A stretch of DNA of 64,000 bases, from NCBI GenBank assembly GCA_965248605.1, contig CBDFJV010000007.1, positions 1,612,001 to 1,676,000 on the forward strand, in the 5' to 3' direction. Below are positions 41,209 through 50,075 of the stretch, in pieces; within the stretch, counting starts at the first letter, position 1; each line of letters opens with the position of its first letter. The translations under genes and the position numbers were made by a program. The notes under the pieces were generated by a model. That model had not been told where the DNA came from, ran no database searches, and worked only from the letters and a program-made list of their open reading frames with translations. The stretch is from CAUZJF01 sp965248605. GTDB lineage: Bacteria > Chloroflexota > Dehalococcoidia > Lucifugimonadales > CAUZJF01.

Positions 41209-42476
41209 GCGGGCAGTAAGGCCTCCTCGCGTGCTTCGTCTCTGGACGAAGGTACCGTATAAGGTCGGCTCAGGGCGTTAGGCACGTCGTCGCCCTTGTT
41301 TACCAGGTAAGTAAGGACCCCGGTCGACACCAGGCTCTCCAATGCGTCCAGTGTGTTGAAGTCTCCTCCAAAGGTCCGCGCGTCCACCAGCACCGCAGTA
41401 ACCTTGACGCCTCGCTTGGTCAGCTCGCCAACCGCCTTGACCCATGCCTCTCGCGGCGAAGACGTGACGACGACCAGCGACGACCGATGGCTCCAGAGCA
41501 ACTCTTCTTCGGGAAGTACGGCTTCGAGAGGCGTCTCGCCTTCGGGCCTGCCGACCGCCAGAAGCTGGAGTATTCGCTGTAGCTGGCCGGCGCCGGTCTC
41601 GGCGGGGAGAAAGTAGCGCTGATCGCCATAGGCGACCAAGCCGACCGGTAGCCCTCCGTTCAAATATCTGCTTGCTAGGGACGCCGCGATGGAAGCCGCG
41701 TATTCGTCGGTGCTCTCCTCCATCTCCCCCGCCTGGAAGTCGCGGTGCAGGTCGAGGAGGACCCATACCTCCGACGCGCGCCCGAGATCGAATTCTTTGG
41801 ACATTAGTTTTCCCAGCCGTGCCGTGCTGTTCCAATGAACCCGGCTGAGGCTGTCGCCGGCGACGTATTCCCTGACGGTCGCGGCATGTGGCGCTATATC
41901 GTGCGAACGTTTTCTGACGTTGCTATCTCCGGTTACGTAGGCGGCCGGTACCTCGAAGAAGGGCAAGTCGTGGACCTTCGGGTACACCGTCAAGCGACCC
42001 TTGTCCCCGTACAACCGGTCGCGTTCGAAAAGACCGAAAGGGTCGGTGTTCGCGACCCTCACAGGACCCAGGTCGTAGATCCCTCGTTTCCTCGGTACCG
42101 TCTCCACCTCCCAGGAGCCCGACGAACTCCCAGCCAGACTCACGGCCATTCCGCCGGACGCGCCGGGTACTTCGTTGAGGTCTTGGATCTCCAATGCCTG
42201 TTTCGGCACCCGGCTTTCGTTCTCGAGCGTGATCGTTTCGTAGGCCGGTTCGCCTACGTTCACCTGAAGACTCCGCCGGTCCACCTTGACGTTCAGATAG
42301 CCCACGGAGAGACGGACCCAGAAGTAGCTGAAAACGACCGCGAAACCCAGTACGTAGAGCAGCCGAAAGAACAGGTAGAAACCGGTGGCCATCCCGGTCC
42401 CGAGGGTGATGATCAGCAGGGCGACGACCAGATAAAACCTAACGTGAGGCCGCACCCAAAGGTCGGCGAGAGTCAT
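41205..42476 (-). CDS. DUF58 protein with vWA-like domain
   Basis: This 423-residue protein has two hydrophobic helices at the N-terminus (about 15-55), a beta-sandwich region with VNVGEPAYETITLENES, the DUF58 signature REYVAGDSLSRVHWNSTARLG near residues 210-230, and a von Willebrand A-like C-terminal half beginning EVWVLLDLHRDF. It overlaps both neighbours by four bases (ATGA), consistent with a tight MoxR-DUF58-TgpA operon. Such trios are thought to act in cell-envelope protein assembly, with the MoxR ATPase as chaperone, but the substrate is unknown. Confidence 0.85.
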   Translation of the reverse strand: MTLADLWVRPHVRFYLVVALLIITLGTGMATGFYLFFRLLYVLGFAVVFSYFWVRLSVGYLNVKVDRRSLQVNVGEPAYETITLENESRVPKQALEIQDLNEVPGASGGMAVSLAGSSSGSWEVETVPRKRGIYDLGPVRVANTDPFGLFERDRLYGDKGRLTVYPKVHDLPFFEVPAAYVTGDSNVRKRSHDIAPHAATVREYVAGDSLSRVHWNSTARLGKLMSKEFDLGRASEVWVLLDLHRDFQAGEMEESTDEYAASIAASLASRYLNGGLPVGLVAYGDQRYFLPAETGAGQLQRILQLLAVGRPEGETPLEAVLPEEELLWSHRSSLVVVTSSPREAWVKAVGELTKRGVKVTAVLVDARTFGGDFNTLDALESLVSTGVLTYLVNKGDDVPNALSRPYTVPSSRDEAREEALLPA

Positions 42477-43444
42477 CGACGGACCCAGCCCGCCGCCTGA
42501 GCTCCCGGTACAGGCACTTCGTCTACGATCTCAGTGACGATGTCCCTGCTGTGGACACCTCGCATCCTCGCTGCCGCCGACGGGATCATCCTGTGGCTGA
42601 GCATCGGCGCGGCCAGCTCTTTGACGTCGTCGGGAAGCACGTAGTCTCTTCCACGTATCAGCGCCAGTGCCTGGGTGCCCCGGAAGACAGCCAGGGAACC
42701 ACGTGGGGAGCTGCCTAGCGTCAAGTCGTCGCGTACTCTCGTGGCCTCGATCAGAGTAACGATGTACTCGCGGATCAGGTCGTCGACGTACACGGTCTTG
42801 ACCGCCTCCTGCACCTGAATGATGTCCTCAGGCGGCGCCACCGCTTCGAGGGAATCAATCGGATGCGCCAGCTGCTGGTCGTTGACGATTGTCAACTCAT
42901 CTTCGAGGGTCGGGTATCCCAGCGTGATCATAGCGAAGAACCGGTCGAGCTGCGCCTCCGGCAATGGGAAGGTGCCTTCGTACTCGATGGGGTTCTGGGT
43001 CGCCATCACCATGAACGGGCGCGGAATCTCGTGGGTGATACCCTCCACCGTCACCTGCCGCTCGTCCATCGCTTCAAGGAGGGCAGATTGTGTTTTTGGC
43101 GTCGCCCGGTTGATTTCGTCGGCGAGCACCATCTGTGAAATGATGGGCCCCTCTTTGAACTCGAATTCAGCGGTCTTCTGATTGTAGATCGACACGCCAG
43201 TTACGTCGCTAGGCAATATGTCGGGGGTGAACTGGATCCGCTTGAAGCCGCATCCCGTAGACAGAGCGAGGCTCCTTGCCAGCATGGTCTTGCCAACTCC
43301 AGGCACATCTTCGATCAGGACGTGCCCCTGACACACAAGCGCCACGACGCAGAGCTCCACGGCCCTATCCTTGCCGACTATGACCTTCTTGGTGTTATCT
43401 ACGATGCTCTGGGCCACTTCTCGGGCCCGGTCTGCTTCGTCCAA
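42473..43444 (-). CDS. MoxR-family AAA+ ATPase
   Basis: This 323-residue ATPase has Walker A EDVPGVGKTMLARSLA, Walker B MVLADEINRATPKTQSALLEAM, sensor 1 MATQNPIEYEGTFPLPEAQLDRF and a C-terminal lid with GSSPRGSLAVFRGTQALA, all typical of MoxR. The start is TTG 43444, five bases after aaggagg. It is the first gene of the operon with DUF58 and TgpA. It probably uses ATP to mature or remodel partner proteins. Confidence 0.9.
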   Translation of the reverse strand: MDEADRAREVAQSIVDNTKKVIVGKDRAVELCVVALVCQGHVLIEDVPGVGKTMLARSLALSTGCGFKRIQFTPDILPSDVTGVSIYNQKTAEFEFKEGPIISQMVLADEINRATPKTQSALLEAMDERQVTVEGITHEIPRPFMVMATQNPIEYEGTFPLPEAQLDRFFAMITLGYPTLEDELTIVNDQQLAHPIDSLEAVAPPEDIIQVQEAVKTVYVDDLIREYIVTLIEATRVRDDLTLGSSPRGSLAVFRGTQALALIRGRDYVLPDDVKELAAPMLSHRMIPSAAARMRGVHSRDIVTEIVDEVPVPGAQAAGWVRR

Positions 43445-43958
43445 CTGACCCTCCTTGACGAAAATGCGCCGCGTCTTCCTTCCGTTCGGCCGTCCTTCCG
43501 TTCAGGGTGAGCCCCACCCATTCGGTGAGCTCATTCCGTTCGCGGTGAGCTCATCTCGTTCGTGGTGAGCTCATTCCCGTTCGTGGTGAGCTTGTCGAAC
43601 CACCCCTACCGAGAGCTACCGGTCGCCTGAACAGCACCGAGTTGCTGCCTTATATACCGGTCTTGATCGTGCTTTGGATTCCTGCCCCGTGCGGCAAGCT
43701 AGAACAGCAGTCTCTCTACCGACCGGCGGGTAACCCGAGATGTGTTTGAAACTGGCTGAGTGTAGGCCTGACGGAACGACCGAGCGGGCCTCTGACCTAC
43801 TATTCGCATACCTACTCGCAAATATTAAAGGTAAACGGGTTTGGTTGTCTACAACGCCCTTGCAGGGCGTAGGGTTAGGACGGATTCTGTCCCCTATTTG
43901 AAGGTCTCGGCTAACCCAAATGTGAACTCTGGCATGGTGGTATAAGTAAATAGCGAAT
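43445..43958. other. Repeat-rich intergenic region left of group II intron
   Basis: No gene is visible. It contains a fourfold imperfect tandem repeat of about 20 bases (core GGTGAGCTCAT) at 43520-43603, ending in gtggtgagcttgtcgaacca, and a hairpin CGCCCT-tgc-AGGGCG near 43856. It probably also holds the promoter of the MoxR operon on the reverse strand. Confidence 0.5.
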
Positions 43959-46354
43959 GTGCGCCAAGAAGCGCATAGGTTGAGAGTTCCAGACTTGGAA
44001 CCCGGCCAGGAGTGGGCCGGTGGCTACGGAAGCAGGCACGGTGACCCGAAGCAGAACCGTGTTTGAAGCCTTCCCGACAACGGGGCGGCAGCAGCCCTAC
44101 CAAGCTGCGTGCCCCTAGCCAGAGTTCCGCTACGGTTACGAAAGAAACTGCTGTTTGACGCGTCGAATCGCTGACTGCCCGTCCACGGTAGGGCGAGGGC
44201 AGAGTCGTCGGATACCCGTCTATCCACTGCGGGAAAAGTCCGTCAGGACAGGGACGCCGCACTCCAGACAACCGGCCGTCCCCCGATGGCGAGCGCGGCA
44301 GGGAGCCGTGCCAGGCGTAAAGGCAGAACCTAAGGCGGAATGAAGATGCAACCTACGTGAACTTGGGAACCACGTTCGGCTCTCCGGCAACGGAGTAGGC
44401 CAGCTTGCGGCCAATGCCGGACGTGGGGCAGAGCCCTTGTAGTAGTCCGAGGTCGGGAAAGCCGACCACATGGCGAAGGAGGGCAATTAGACGAGTGCAG
44501 AACACAAGCAAACTACGCCAGAGGAGGGATGTATGAACCCGACGAAGATGGCAGAAAAGCAAAGGTTCTTGGCAAAGACGGCCAATGAGTATCCAGACCA
44601 CAGGTTCACCAACCTGTACGACCTATTGCACTGGGACTGCTGGATGCACACAGCGGCTGAAAGGGTACTGGCGCGACCGGGTAGCCAGACTGACGGCGTG
44701 GACGGCAAGACGCGGGATGCGTTCAAGAAGGACTACGAGGACCAGATAACGGCCCTCATCGACCAACTGAAGCGCAGAACGTACGAGCCGCAACCCGTCC
44801 GGCGAGTCTACATACCCAAGCACGATGGCAAACAGCGCCCGCTGGGCATCCCCGCCCTGCGAGACCGCATCGTGCAGGAAGCACTTCGGGCCATCCTCGA
44901 CCCGATTTACGAGTCGGATTTTCACCCGCACTCCTACGGTTTCCGCAAAGGTCGTTGCACGATGGACGCAATCGCAGTCCTCATGCCCATGTTCAACACC
45001 AGCCTGAAACACTACTACGTGATAGAAGGCGACCTCCAAAGCTACTTCGATACCGTCCACCATCGGACGCTCATGAAGCTGTTGCGGAGGCGACTGAAGG
45101 ACAGGGCGCTACTGGACTTGATCTGGAAGTTCCTGAAAGCGGGCGTGATGGAAGGGGGCCTCTTTCAGCACACCGAATCCGGTGTGCCACAGGGAGGGGT
45201 TATCTCCCCGCTGCTAGCCAACGTCTACCTCAACGAGTTTGACAAGTGGGCGGCGGCGCAGTGGGATCTCGACCCTAACGCTCGACGACGGAGACGGTAC
45301 GCAGGTCTCGGCAACTACAAGATGGTGCGCTACGCGGACGACTTCGTGGTCGTCACCAACAGCCCCATCGCCGAGGTCAAAGCCACCAAGCAGGCCATAC
45401 AGCAGTTTCTGGAGAACAAACTCCACCTGACGCTATCGGAAGAAAAGACAGTCATCACCCACGTCAACGACGGCTTCGACTTCCTGGGTTTTCACATCCA
45501 GCGCAAGAAGACCGAAGGAAAGTGGGCGGTGCATCTCCGACCGACGGCCAAGGCAAAAGAGCGAGTGAAACAGAAGCTCAAGGCCCTGACTTCCAGGAAC
45601 TGGACTTGGATGGACGAGTACACCCGACTGACCACCCTGAACGCTATCGTGCGGGGCTGGGCCGAGTACTATCGGTACACCAGCCTTGTGCAGGACATCG
45701 AGGACATCACGCGGTTCACATGGTTCCGCTACCTCAACTGGCTCCTAGCGAAGCATAAGGGCAGCCATAAGGGACAGCTCATGAAAGACAAGACCAGAAT
45801 GCTCCACGGCAGAACCCGCTGGTACGCAGAGGAACGCGAAGGCGATAACACGCTGGAAACGTACCAATGGCTCCCCACCCGACAGGAGCTTGACCGCCAA
45901 CGCTACCGACAGAAGGGGGCAGCGGGATTCCCGCATCCCTACCTGTCCGGCCACGCGGAGGCAGCAGGCGACCATCCACAGGGAGCAACCGGCCCAGACG
46001 AGCGCATCTACACGGCGACCATTGGGGCAAGTAGCGGCAGACGTAGCCGCAGCGAACCTCTCGTACTCGCCGAACGGAAACTCAAGGCCAAGTTGCGCGA
46101 CGGGATGAAATGCCAAGAGTGTGGCGCTCGGAGTCCTCTCCAAGTCCACCATGTCAAAGGCATGAAGTCCCACGCGCTCAGTGACTTGGTCACGCTCTGC
46201 CGGACGTGCCATAAGGCCGTAAGCCAACCAAGCCAACAACGAACCGTCTAATGGAGAGCCGGGTGCCGCGAAAGTGGCACGCCCGGTTCGGTGGGAGGGA
46301 TGGCGCAAACCAGCCAGAGCAATCCGGCCATCGGCGGCGCTGTCCCTACCCAAT
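43959..46354 (+). mobile_element. Full-length group II intron (copy 2) in intergenic DNA
   Basis: It starts GTGCG at 43959 and ends CAAT at 46354, with the same terminal sequences as copy 1. Domain V is 46256-46289, a 34-base hairpin with AGC triad, GAAA-type loop and CG bulge; domain VI follows. Domain IV carries a complete reverse transcriptase/maturase gene. The EBS1 loop equivalent to that of copy 1 (stem CCCGT/GCGGG near 44215-44233, loop CTATCCACT) does not pair with its own 5' flank GCGAAT, unlike copy 1. Its target is not inside a gene but about 45 bases upstream of an O-methyltransferase. Confidence 0.9.
44533..46251 (+). CDS. ltrA: Group II intron-encoded reverse transcriptase/maturase/HNH endonuclease
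   Basis: This 572-residue protein starts at ATG 44533 after gaggaggg. Reverse transcriptase blocks include RPLGIPALRDRIVQEAL, SYGFRKGRCTMDAI, GVPQGGVISPLLANVYL and the catalytic KMVRYADDFVVV near residue 266. The maturase X region follows (about 330-440, with LNAIVRGWAEYYRY), and the C-terminus is an HNH endonuclease with CQECG, LQVHHVKGMKSH and LCRTCHKAV. All activities needed for splicing help and target-primed retrotransposition appear intact. It may also act on the ORF-less copy at 6689. Confidence 0.95.
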   Translation: MNPTKMAEKQRFLAKTANEYPDHRFTNLYDLLHWDCWMHTAAERVLARPGSQTDGVDGKTRDAFKKDYEDQITALIDQLKRRTYEPQPVRRVYIPKHDGKQRPLGIPALRDRIVQEALRAILDPIYESDFHPHSYGFRKGRCTMDAIAVLMPMFNTSLKHYYVIEGDLQSYFDTVHHRTLMKLLRRRLKDRALLDLIWKFLKAGVMEGGLFQHTESGVPQGGVISPLLANVYLNEFDKWAAAQWDLDPNARRRRRYAGLGNYKMVRYADDFVVVTNSPIAEVKATKQAIQQFLENKLHLTLSEEKTVITHVNDGFDFLGFHIQRKKTEGKWAVHLRPTAKAKERVKQKLKALTSRNWTWMDEYTRLTTLNAIVRGWAEYYRYTSLVQDIEDITRFTWFRYLNWLLAKHKGSHKGQLMKDKTRMLHGRTRWYAEEREGDNTLETYQWLPTRQELDRQRYRQKGAAGFPHPYLSGHAEAAGDHPQGATGPDERIYTATIGASSGRRSRSEPLVLAERKLKAKLRDGMKCQECGARSPLQVHHVKGMKSHALSDLVTLCRTCHKAVSQPSQQRTV

Positions 46355-46397
46355 TAGTGTACGACCCCACCACTCAGCGCACACCCGGAGGTCATCA

Positions 46398-47033
46398 ATG
46401 ATCAGTCTCGTCTCGCCCGAGATCGAAGAGTACGCAGTGGAGCACACGACTCCACTACCCGACCACCTATCGGAGCTAGTCAATATCACAAGTGAAACGA
46501 TGGACATGCCGCAGATGCTCAGCGGTCCGATCGAGGGAATGCTGCTGCAATTCCTGGTGTGGGCGACTGAGGCTCGTCGAGTACTCGACGTCGGCACCTT
46601 CACTGGTTTCAGCGCCCAGATGATGGCCGCTGCGCTGCCCGACGACGGAGTCGTCGTGACGTGCGAGTTCAACCCCGATACGGCCCGAGTCGCCAAGTCG
46701 CACTTCGACAAGAGCCCTCACGGACACAAGATCGACCTCAGACTGGGAGACGCGCTGGAGACGTTGAGGTCCCTCGAGGGCCCTTTCGACGTGGTGTTCA
46801 TCGACGCCGAGAAGACTGACTACAGCGCGTACTACGAGAGAGCCGTGGAGTTGCTCTCTCCCAGAGGCATCGTCGCGGTCGACAATGTCCTTTGGGAAGG
46901 GCGCGTGCTCGACCCGCAGTCGGAGAGCGACCGGGCTATCGCCGCGCTAAACGAGCGCATCCGGCGTGACGATCGGGTACGCCACGTGCTGCTGCCCATC
47001 CGAGACGGAGTAATGCTCGTCCACCGGGCCTGA
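46398..47033 (+). CDS. SAM-dependent O-methyltransferase (CCoAOMT-like)
   Basis: This 211-residue class I methyltransferase of the family-3 O-methyltransferases has the SAM motif RRVLDVGTFTGFSAQMMA, the acidic strand FDVVFIDAEKTDYSAYYERA and GIVAVDNVLWEGRV, which in this family contributes metal-binding residues (Asp in FIDA and Asp-Asn in VDN). It starts at ATG 46398, five bases after ggaggt. The intron ends 43 bases upstream, so expression may have been affected. It probably methylates a catechol-type hydroxyl on a small molecule. Confidence 0.85.
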   Translation: MISLVSPEIEEYAVEHTTPLPDHLSELVNITSETMDMPQMLSGPIEGMLLQFLVWATEARRVLDVGTFTGFSAQMMAAALPDDGVVVTCEFNPDTARVAKSHFDKSPHGHKIDLRLGDALETLRSLEGPFDVVFIDAEKTDYSAYYERAVELLSPRGIVAVDNVLWEGRVLDPQSESDRAIAALNERIRRDDRVRHVLLPIRDGVMLVHRA

Positions 47034-47046
47034 GCACGTTTGACGG

Positions 47047-48276
47047 CTATGCGACGAACCGGCTGAAGACTTCGTTGCCGAGAAGCCGGCCCCGCGGCGT
47101 TAGTCTCAGACGCCCGTCGGCGGCATCGAGAAGGCCCGCCTCTACCATTTCTCGAACGGTGTCGCCGAAAACGGCCCGTGCAGGCTCGCCGAATCGGTCT
47201 GCGAACTCTCGGTCTTCGACGCCGGCGTCCAACCGCAGTCCCATCATCATCGTCTCGCCCATCTCCAGGCGGCGGTCGATTGACTCGGTATTGCTAACGG
47301 CGGGCATGGCCGTAAGCGTGTCTGAGTCCAATTGAGTGGGCGCCTGGCGCTCCTCATGCTCGCCGACAAATCTGATGTACTCCTTCGGCGACGTGAGATT
47401 AGAGAACCGGTACCCAGCCAGATACGAGTGCGCCCCCGGTCCGACGCCGAGGTATGGACCATTCTTCCAGTAGGTCAGGTTGTGGGCGCTCTCCATACGA
47501 GGCACGGCCCAGTTGGAAATCTCATAGTGCCCATAACCGACTTCCGCCAGCCTTTCTTCGGCCATCGTGTACATGTCGGCCGCCAGGTCGGCGTCGGGCT
47601 CGGGAATGCGCCCTGAGGCCGCCCACTGAGCCATAGGCGTCCCCTCTTCGAGGGTCAGGCAATACATCGAGATATGTGGAGGCGCGAGATCGACGGCTGC
47701 CTTGAGCGTTCGCTCCCAGTCCTGCAGACTCTGGTGAGGCAGCCCGTACATCAAGTCGATGCTGACGTTCTCGAACCCGGCGTCGAGCGCCATCTGATAA
47801 GAGCGGACGGCGTCGTCGGCCGAATGGCGCCGTCCCAGCATTTCCAGCAGACGGTCGTCGAGGCTCTGGACACCTATGCTCAGCCGGTTCACGCCGCAGT
47901 CCAAGTAAGACTTGAGCTTGTCGGAGGCGAAGTCGCCGGGGTTCGCCTCCAACGTGACCTCTGCGCCCGCCTGCAGGTCGAACGCCTTTCCGACTCCCCG
48001 CATGAGAGATGCAATGTCCTCTGCGGGGAGGTACGAGGGCGTCCCACCGCCTAAGAATACCGTTGCGACCCGCGGCCGGCCCAGCGTGTGTCCCCAGAGC
48101 TCGATCTCGCTCCCCAGCGCCTCGACGTACGCCGGGATCAAGGACTCGATCCTTGCGTAGGTGTTGAAGTCGCAGTACGGGCACTTCGTCTCACAAAACG
48201 GTATGTGGACGTAGAGCGAGATGGGCATTTCATCGGTTTGGGTTGGTGACGTGTTCATCGCATTACGATTCTCCAC
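47047..48276 (-). CDS. hemW: Heme chaperone HemW (radical SAM, HemN-like)
   Basis: This 409-residue protein has the radical-SAM cluster motif CETKCPYC in LYVHIPFCETKCPYCDFNTY, GGGTPSYL, EANPGDFASDKL, VNRLSIGVQSLDDRLLEMLGRRH and DLMYGLPHQSLQDWE, all typical of HemW rather than the coproporphyrinogen oxidase HemN (which has an extra Cys in CxxxCxxCxC). HemW passes heme to respiratory enzymes. Several ATGs exist at the N-terminus; the last one (before Pro-Ile-Ser-Leu) fits the family length best. It is convergent with the O-methyltransferase. Confidence 0.9.
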   Translation of the reverse strand: MENRNAMNTSPTQTDEMPISLYVHIPFCETKCPYCDFNTYARIESLIPAYVEALGSEIELWGHTLGRPRVATVFLGGGTPSYLPAEDIASLMRGVGKAFDLQAGAEVTLEANPGDFASDKLKSYLDCGVNRLSIGVQSLDDRLLEMLGRRHSADDAVRSYQMALDAGFENVSIDLMYGLPHQSLQDWERTLKAAVDLAPPHISMYCLTLEEGTPMAQWAASGRIPEPDADLAADMYTMAEERLAEVGYGHYEISNWAVPRMESAHNLTYWKNGPYLGVGPGAHSYLAGYRFSNLTSPKEYIRFVGEHEERQAPTQLDSDTLTAMPAVSNTESIDRRLEMGETMMMGLRLDAGVEDREFADRFGEPARAVFGDTVREMVEAGLLDAADGRLRLTPRGRLLGNEVFSRFVA

Positions 48277-48288
48277 CGGGAGGACGCC

Positions 48289-48366
48289 CGTTATTAAACC
48301 AAGCCTTCATAATTCCTGGAATCGAGGTCGTTATTAAAGCGCGCCTAGCTACCGACTTTAATAACG
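48289..48366. repeat. Three copies of an AT-rich 10-mer
   Basis: CGTTATTAAA occurs at 48289-48298 and 48329-48338, and inverted as TTTAATAACG at 48357-48366. The last two form a perfect inverted repeat with an 18-base spacer. The cluster lies between ychF (downstream end) and hemW (upstream end), so it may be the hemW promoter/operator or a terminator-like structure. Confidence 0.5.
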
Positions 48367-48463
48367 AGCGAGTCGCGAATCTGCGCGTTCGCCCGGGGCC
48401 CAAACCCCGACGATCTCCTTCATTGTGACTCAGGAACCTGTAGAGCGGAGCTAGGCAGAGCAA

Positions 48464-49564
48464 TCAAACATTGAAGAGAATGGTGATCAAATCTCCGTCC
48501 TGGACCACGTAGTCTCGCCCTTCATGGCGCAGGGTGCCGCGACGGCGGGCTTCCGCGATGCTGCCGCAGTCCAGGAAATCGTCGAACCCGACGACCTCCG
48601 CCCTGACGAAGCCCTTTTCGAAGTCCGAATGAATCTTCCCCGCCACTCTCGCCGCCGTCGCCCCTCTCTGAGCAGGCCAGGCCCTCACCTCCTTTACGTC
48701 GGTGGTGAAGAATGTGATCAAGGTGCCGGCCTGATATGACAGGTGGACCATCCGGCCCAGCCCTGACTCGCCGGCTCCCAGGCTGTCTCGGAATTCCTTC
48801 TCGTCGTCGGGCTCCATCTGCCCCAGCTCCATCTCCAGGCGGCCGCAGATTACACCGGTCTCTACCGCGGTCCCGGCCGCGACCTCTTTGAGACGTTTCT
48901 CGATGTCGTCTGTCGCCTCGATCTGGTCCTCTCCGACGTTGGCGACCACGATAACCGGCTTGGCCGTCAGCATCTGAGACCCTTCGAGGAACTGGGCCTC
49001 GTCGTCGGCCAGCGTCTGGTCCCTTATAGGGACGCCGGCGTCGAGCTGGGCCCTGAGGCGCGTCACTATCGCCTGTTCCTTCTCCAGCCTCTCCCGCTCG
49101 ACGGCCCTCGCACCCTTGAAACTGTCGGCGATCCGTTCCGCGCGGCGTTCTAGCAGCTCAAGGTCGGAGATCGTCAGTTCAAGCAGCATCGCTTCGACAT
49201 CGCGGAACAGGTCCACTGTGTCGTCTACATGGGTTACCGATGGGTCTTCGAACGCTCGGGCTACGATAAGGAGCGCGTCGACCGTTTGAAGGTTGTTGAG
49301 GTAACGACCTGAGATGCCGCGTGTTTTGCCGAAGCCCTCAGGGGCGCCGGGTACGTCGACGTAGGTGATCTCGGCAGGCACGGTGCGTTTGGGCTTGAAC
49401 ATCTCAACGAGCCGGTCCAGCCGTTCGTCGGGAACCTTGGCGACGCCGAAGTTGGGCTTGGCATGGTCCCCCGCAAACGCGGCAACCGCCGCCCTACCCC
49501 GCGTGGCGGCGTTGAATATAGTCGTCTTGCCGCTTCGGGGGAGGCCGACAATACCGATTTCCAT
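48464..49564 (-). CDS. ychF: YchF/OLA1-family ATPase
   Basis: This 366-residue P-loop NTPase of the Obg group has G1 GIVGLPRSGKTTIFNA, G3 in YVDVPGAPEGFGK, the position of the specificity motif reading VVANVGEDQ (NVxE, which favours ATP over GTP in YchF), and a C-terminal TGS domain ending LRHEGRDYVVQDGDLITILFNV. YchF associates with ribosomes and influences stress responses. It is a conserved housekeeping gene. Confidence 0.93.
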   Translation of the reverse strand: MEIGIVGLPRSGKTTIFNAATRGRAAVAAFAGDHAKPNFGVAKVPDERLDRLVEMFKPKRTVPAEITYVDVPGAPEGFGKTRGISGRYLNNLQTVDALLIVARAFEDPSVTHVDDTVDLFRDVEAMLLELTISDLELLERRAERIADSFKGARAVERERLEKEQAIVTRLRAQLDAGVPIRDQTLADDEAQFLEGSQMLTAKPVIVVANVGEDQIEATDDIEKRLKEVAAGTAVETGVICGRLEMELGQMEPDDEKEFRDSLGAGESGLGRMVHLSYQAGTLITFFTTDVKEVRAWPAQRGATAARVAGKIHSDFEKGFVRAEVVGFDDFLDCGSIAEARRRGTLRHEGRDYVVQDGDLITILFNV

Positions 49565-49645
49565 GCTGCTACACCAGCGGGAGAGCGCGGACGATTAGCT
49601 CTGGGAGTATGGAGGCCTTAGCGCCGGACTGGTCCGGCTTGAAGG

Positions 49646-50014
49646 TTACTTGCGCGGTTCGTCCGCTTCGTCGACGTAGTGGTAGAACCCTTCGATGACC
49701 GTCGGCTTCGGGGTTTCGTCCGAACTGCCGTCCGAGGCGGAATCGAGTCGAGTACCACGGATGTGCTCGAGAATGACCTCCCTGGGGGCCTTCGAGAGGA
49801 AGAGGCCAACGGCGAGCAGGAGGACAACGGCGTCGTCGATATGGGTCAACAGTGGTACGATGTCGGGCAGCAAATCGATCGGCGAAACGAGGTATATCAA
49901 CGCCGCCGGAACCAGCACCTTGAGACGCAACGGCACCCTTGGATCGAGCATCAGGCGATACACTAGACGCGGTATCCCCGTCATATTGAGAACCAACAAG
50001 ACTGCTCTTACCAA
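49646..50014 (-). CDS. YkvA-type DUF1232 membrane protein
   Basis: This 122-residue protein carries the DUF1232 core DPRVPLRLKVLVPAALIYLV, SPIDLLPDIVPLLTHIDDAVVLLLA, with its conserved Ser-Pro-Ile-Asp-Leu-Leu-Pro-Asp motif between two membrane helices. The C-terminal tail is polar and acidic. Function of the family is unknown. It is divergent from holA and lies upstream of ychF in the same direction. Confidence 0.8.
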   Translation of the reverse strand: MVRAVLLVLNMTGIPRLVYRLMLDPRVPLRLKVLVPAALIYLVSPIDLLPDIVPLLTHIDDAVVLLLAVGLFLSKAPREVILEHIRGTRLDSASDGSSDETPKPTVIEGFYHYVDEADEPRK

Positions 50015-50075
50015 GATCTCAGCCTCACCTTCGCTCTAATGACATTATAACCTCCGCCCAACTTCCAGCAAGGCT

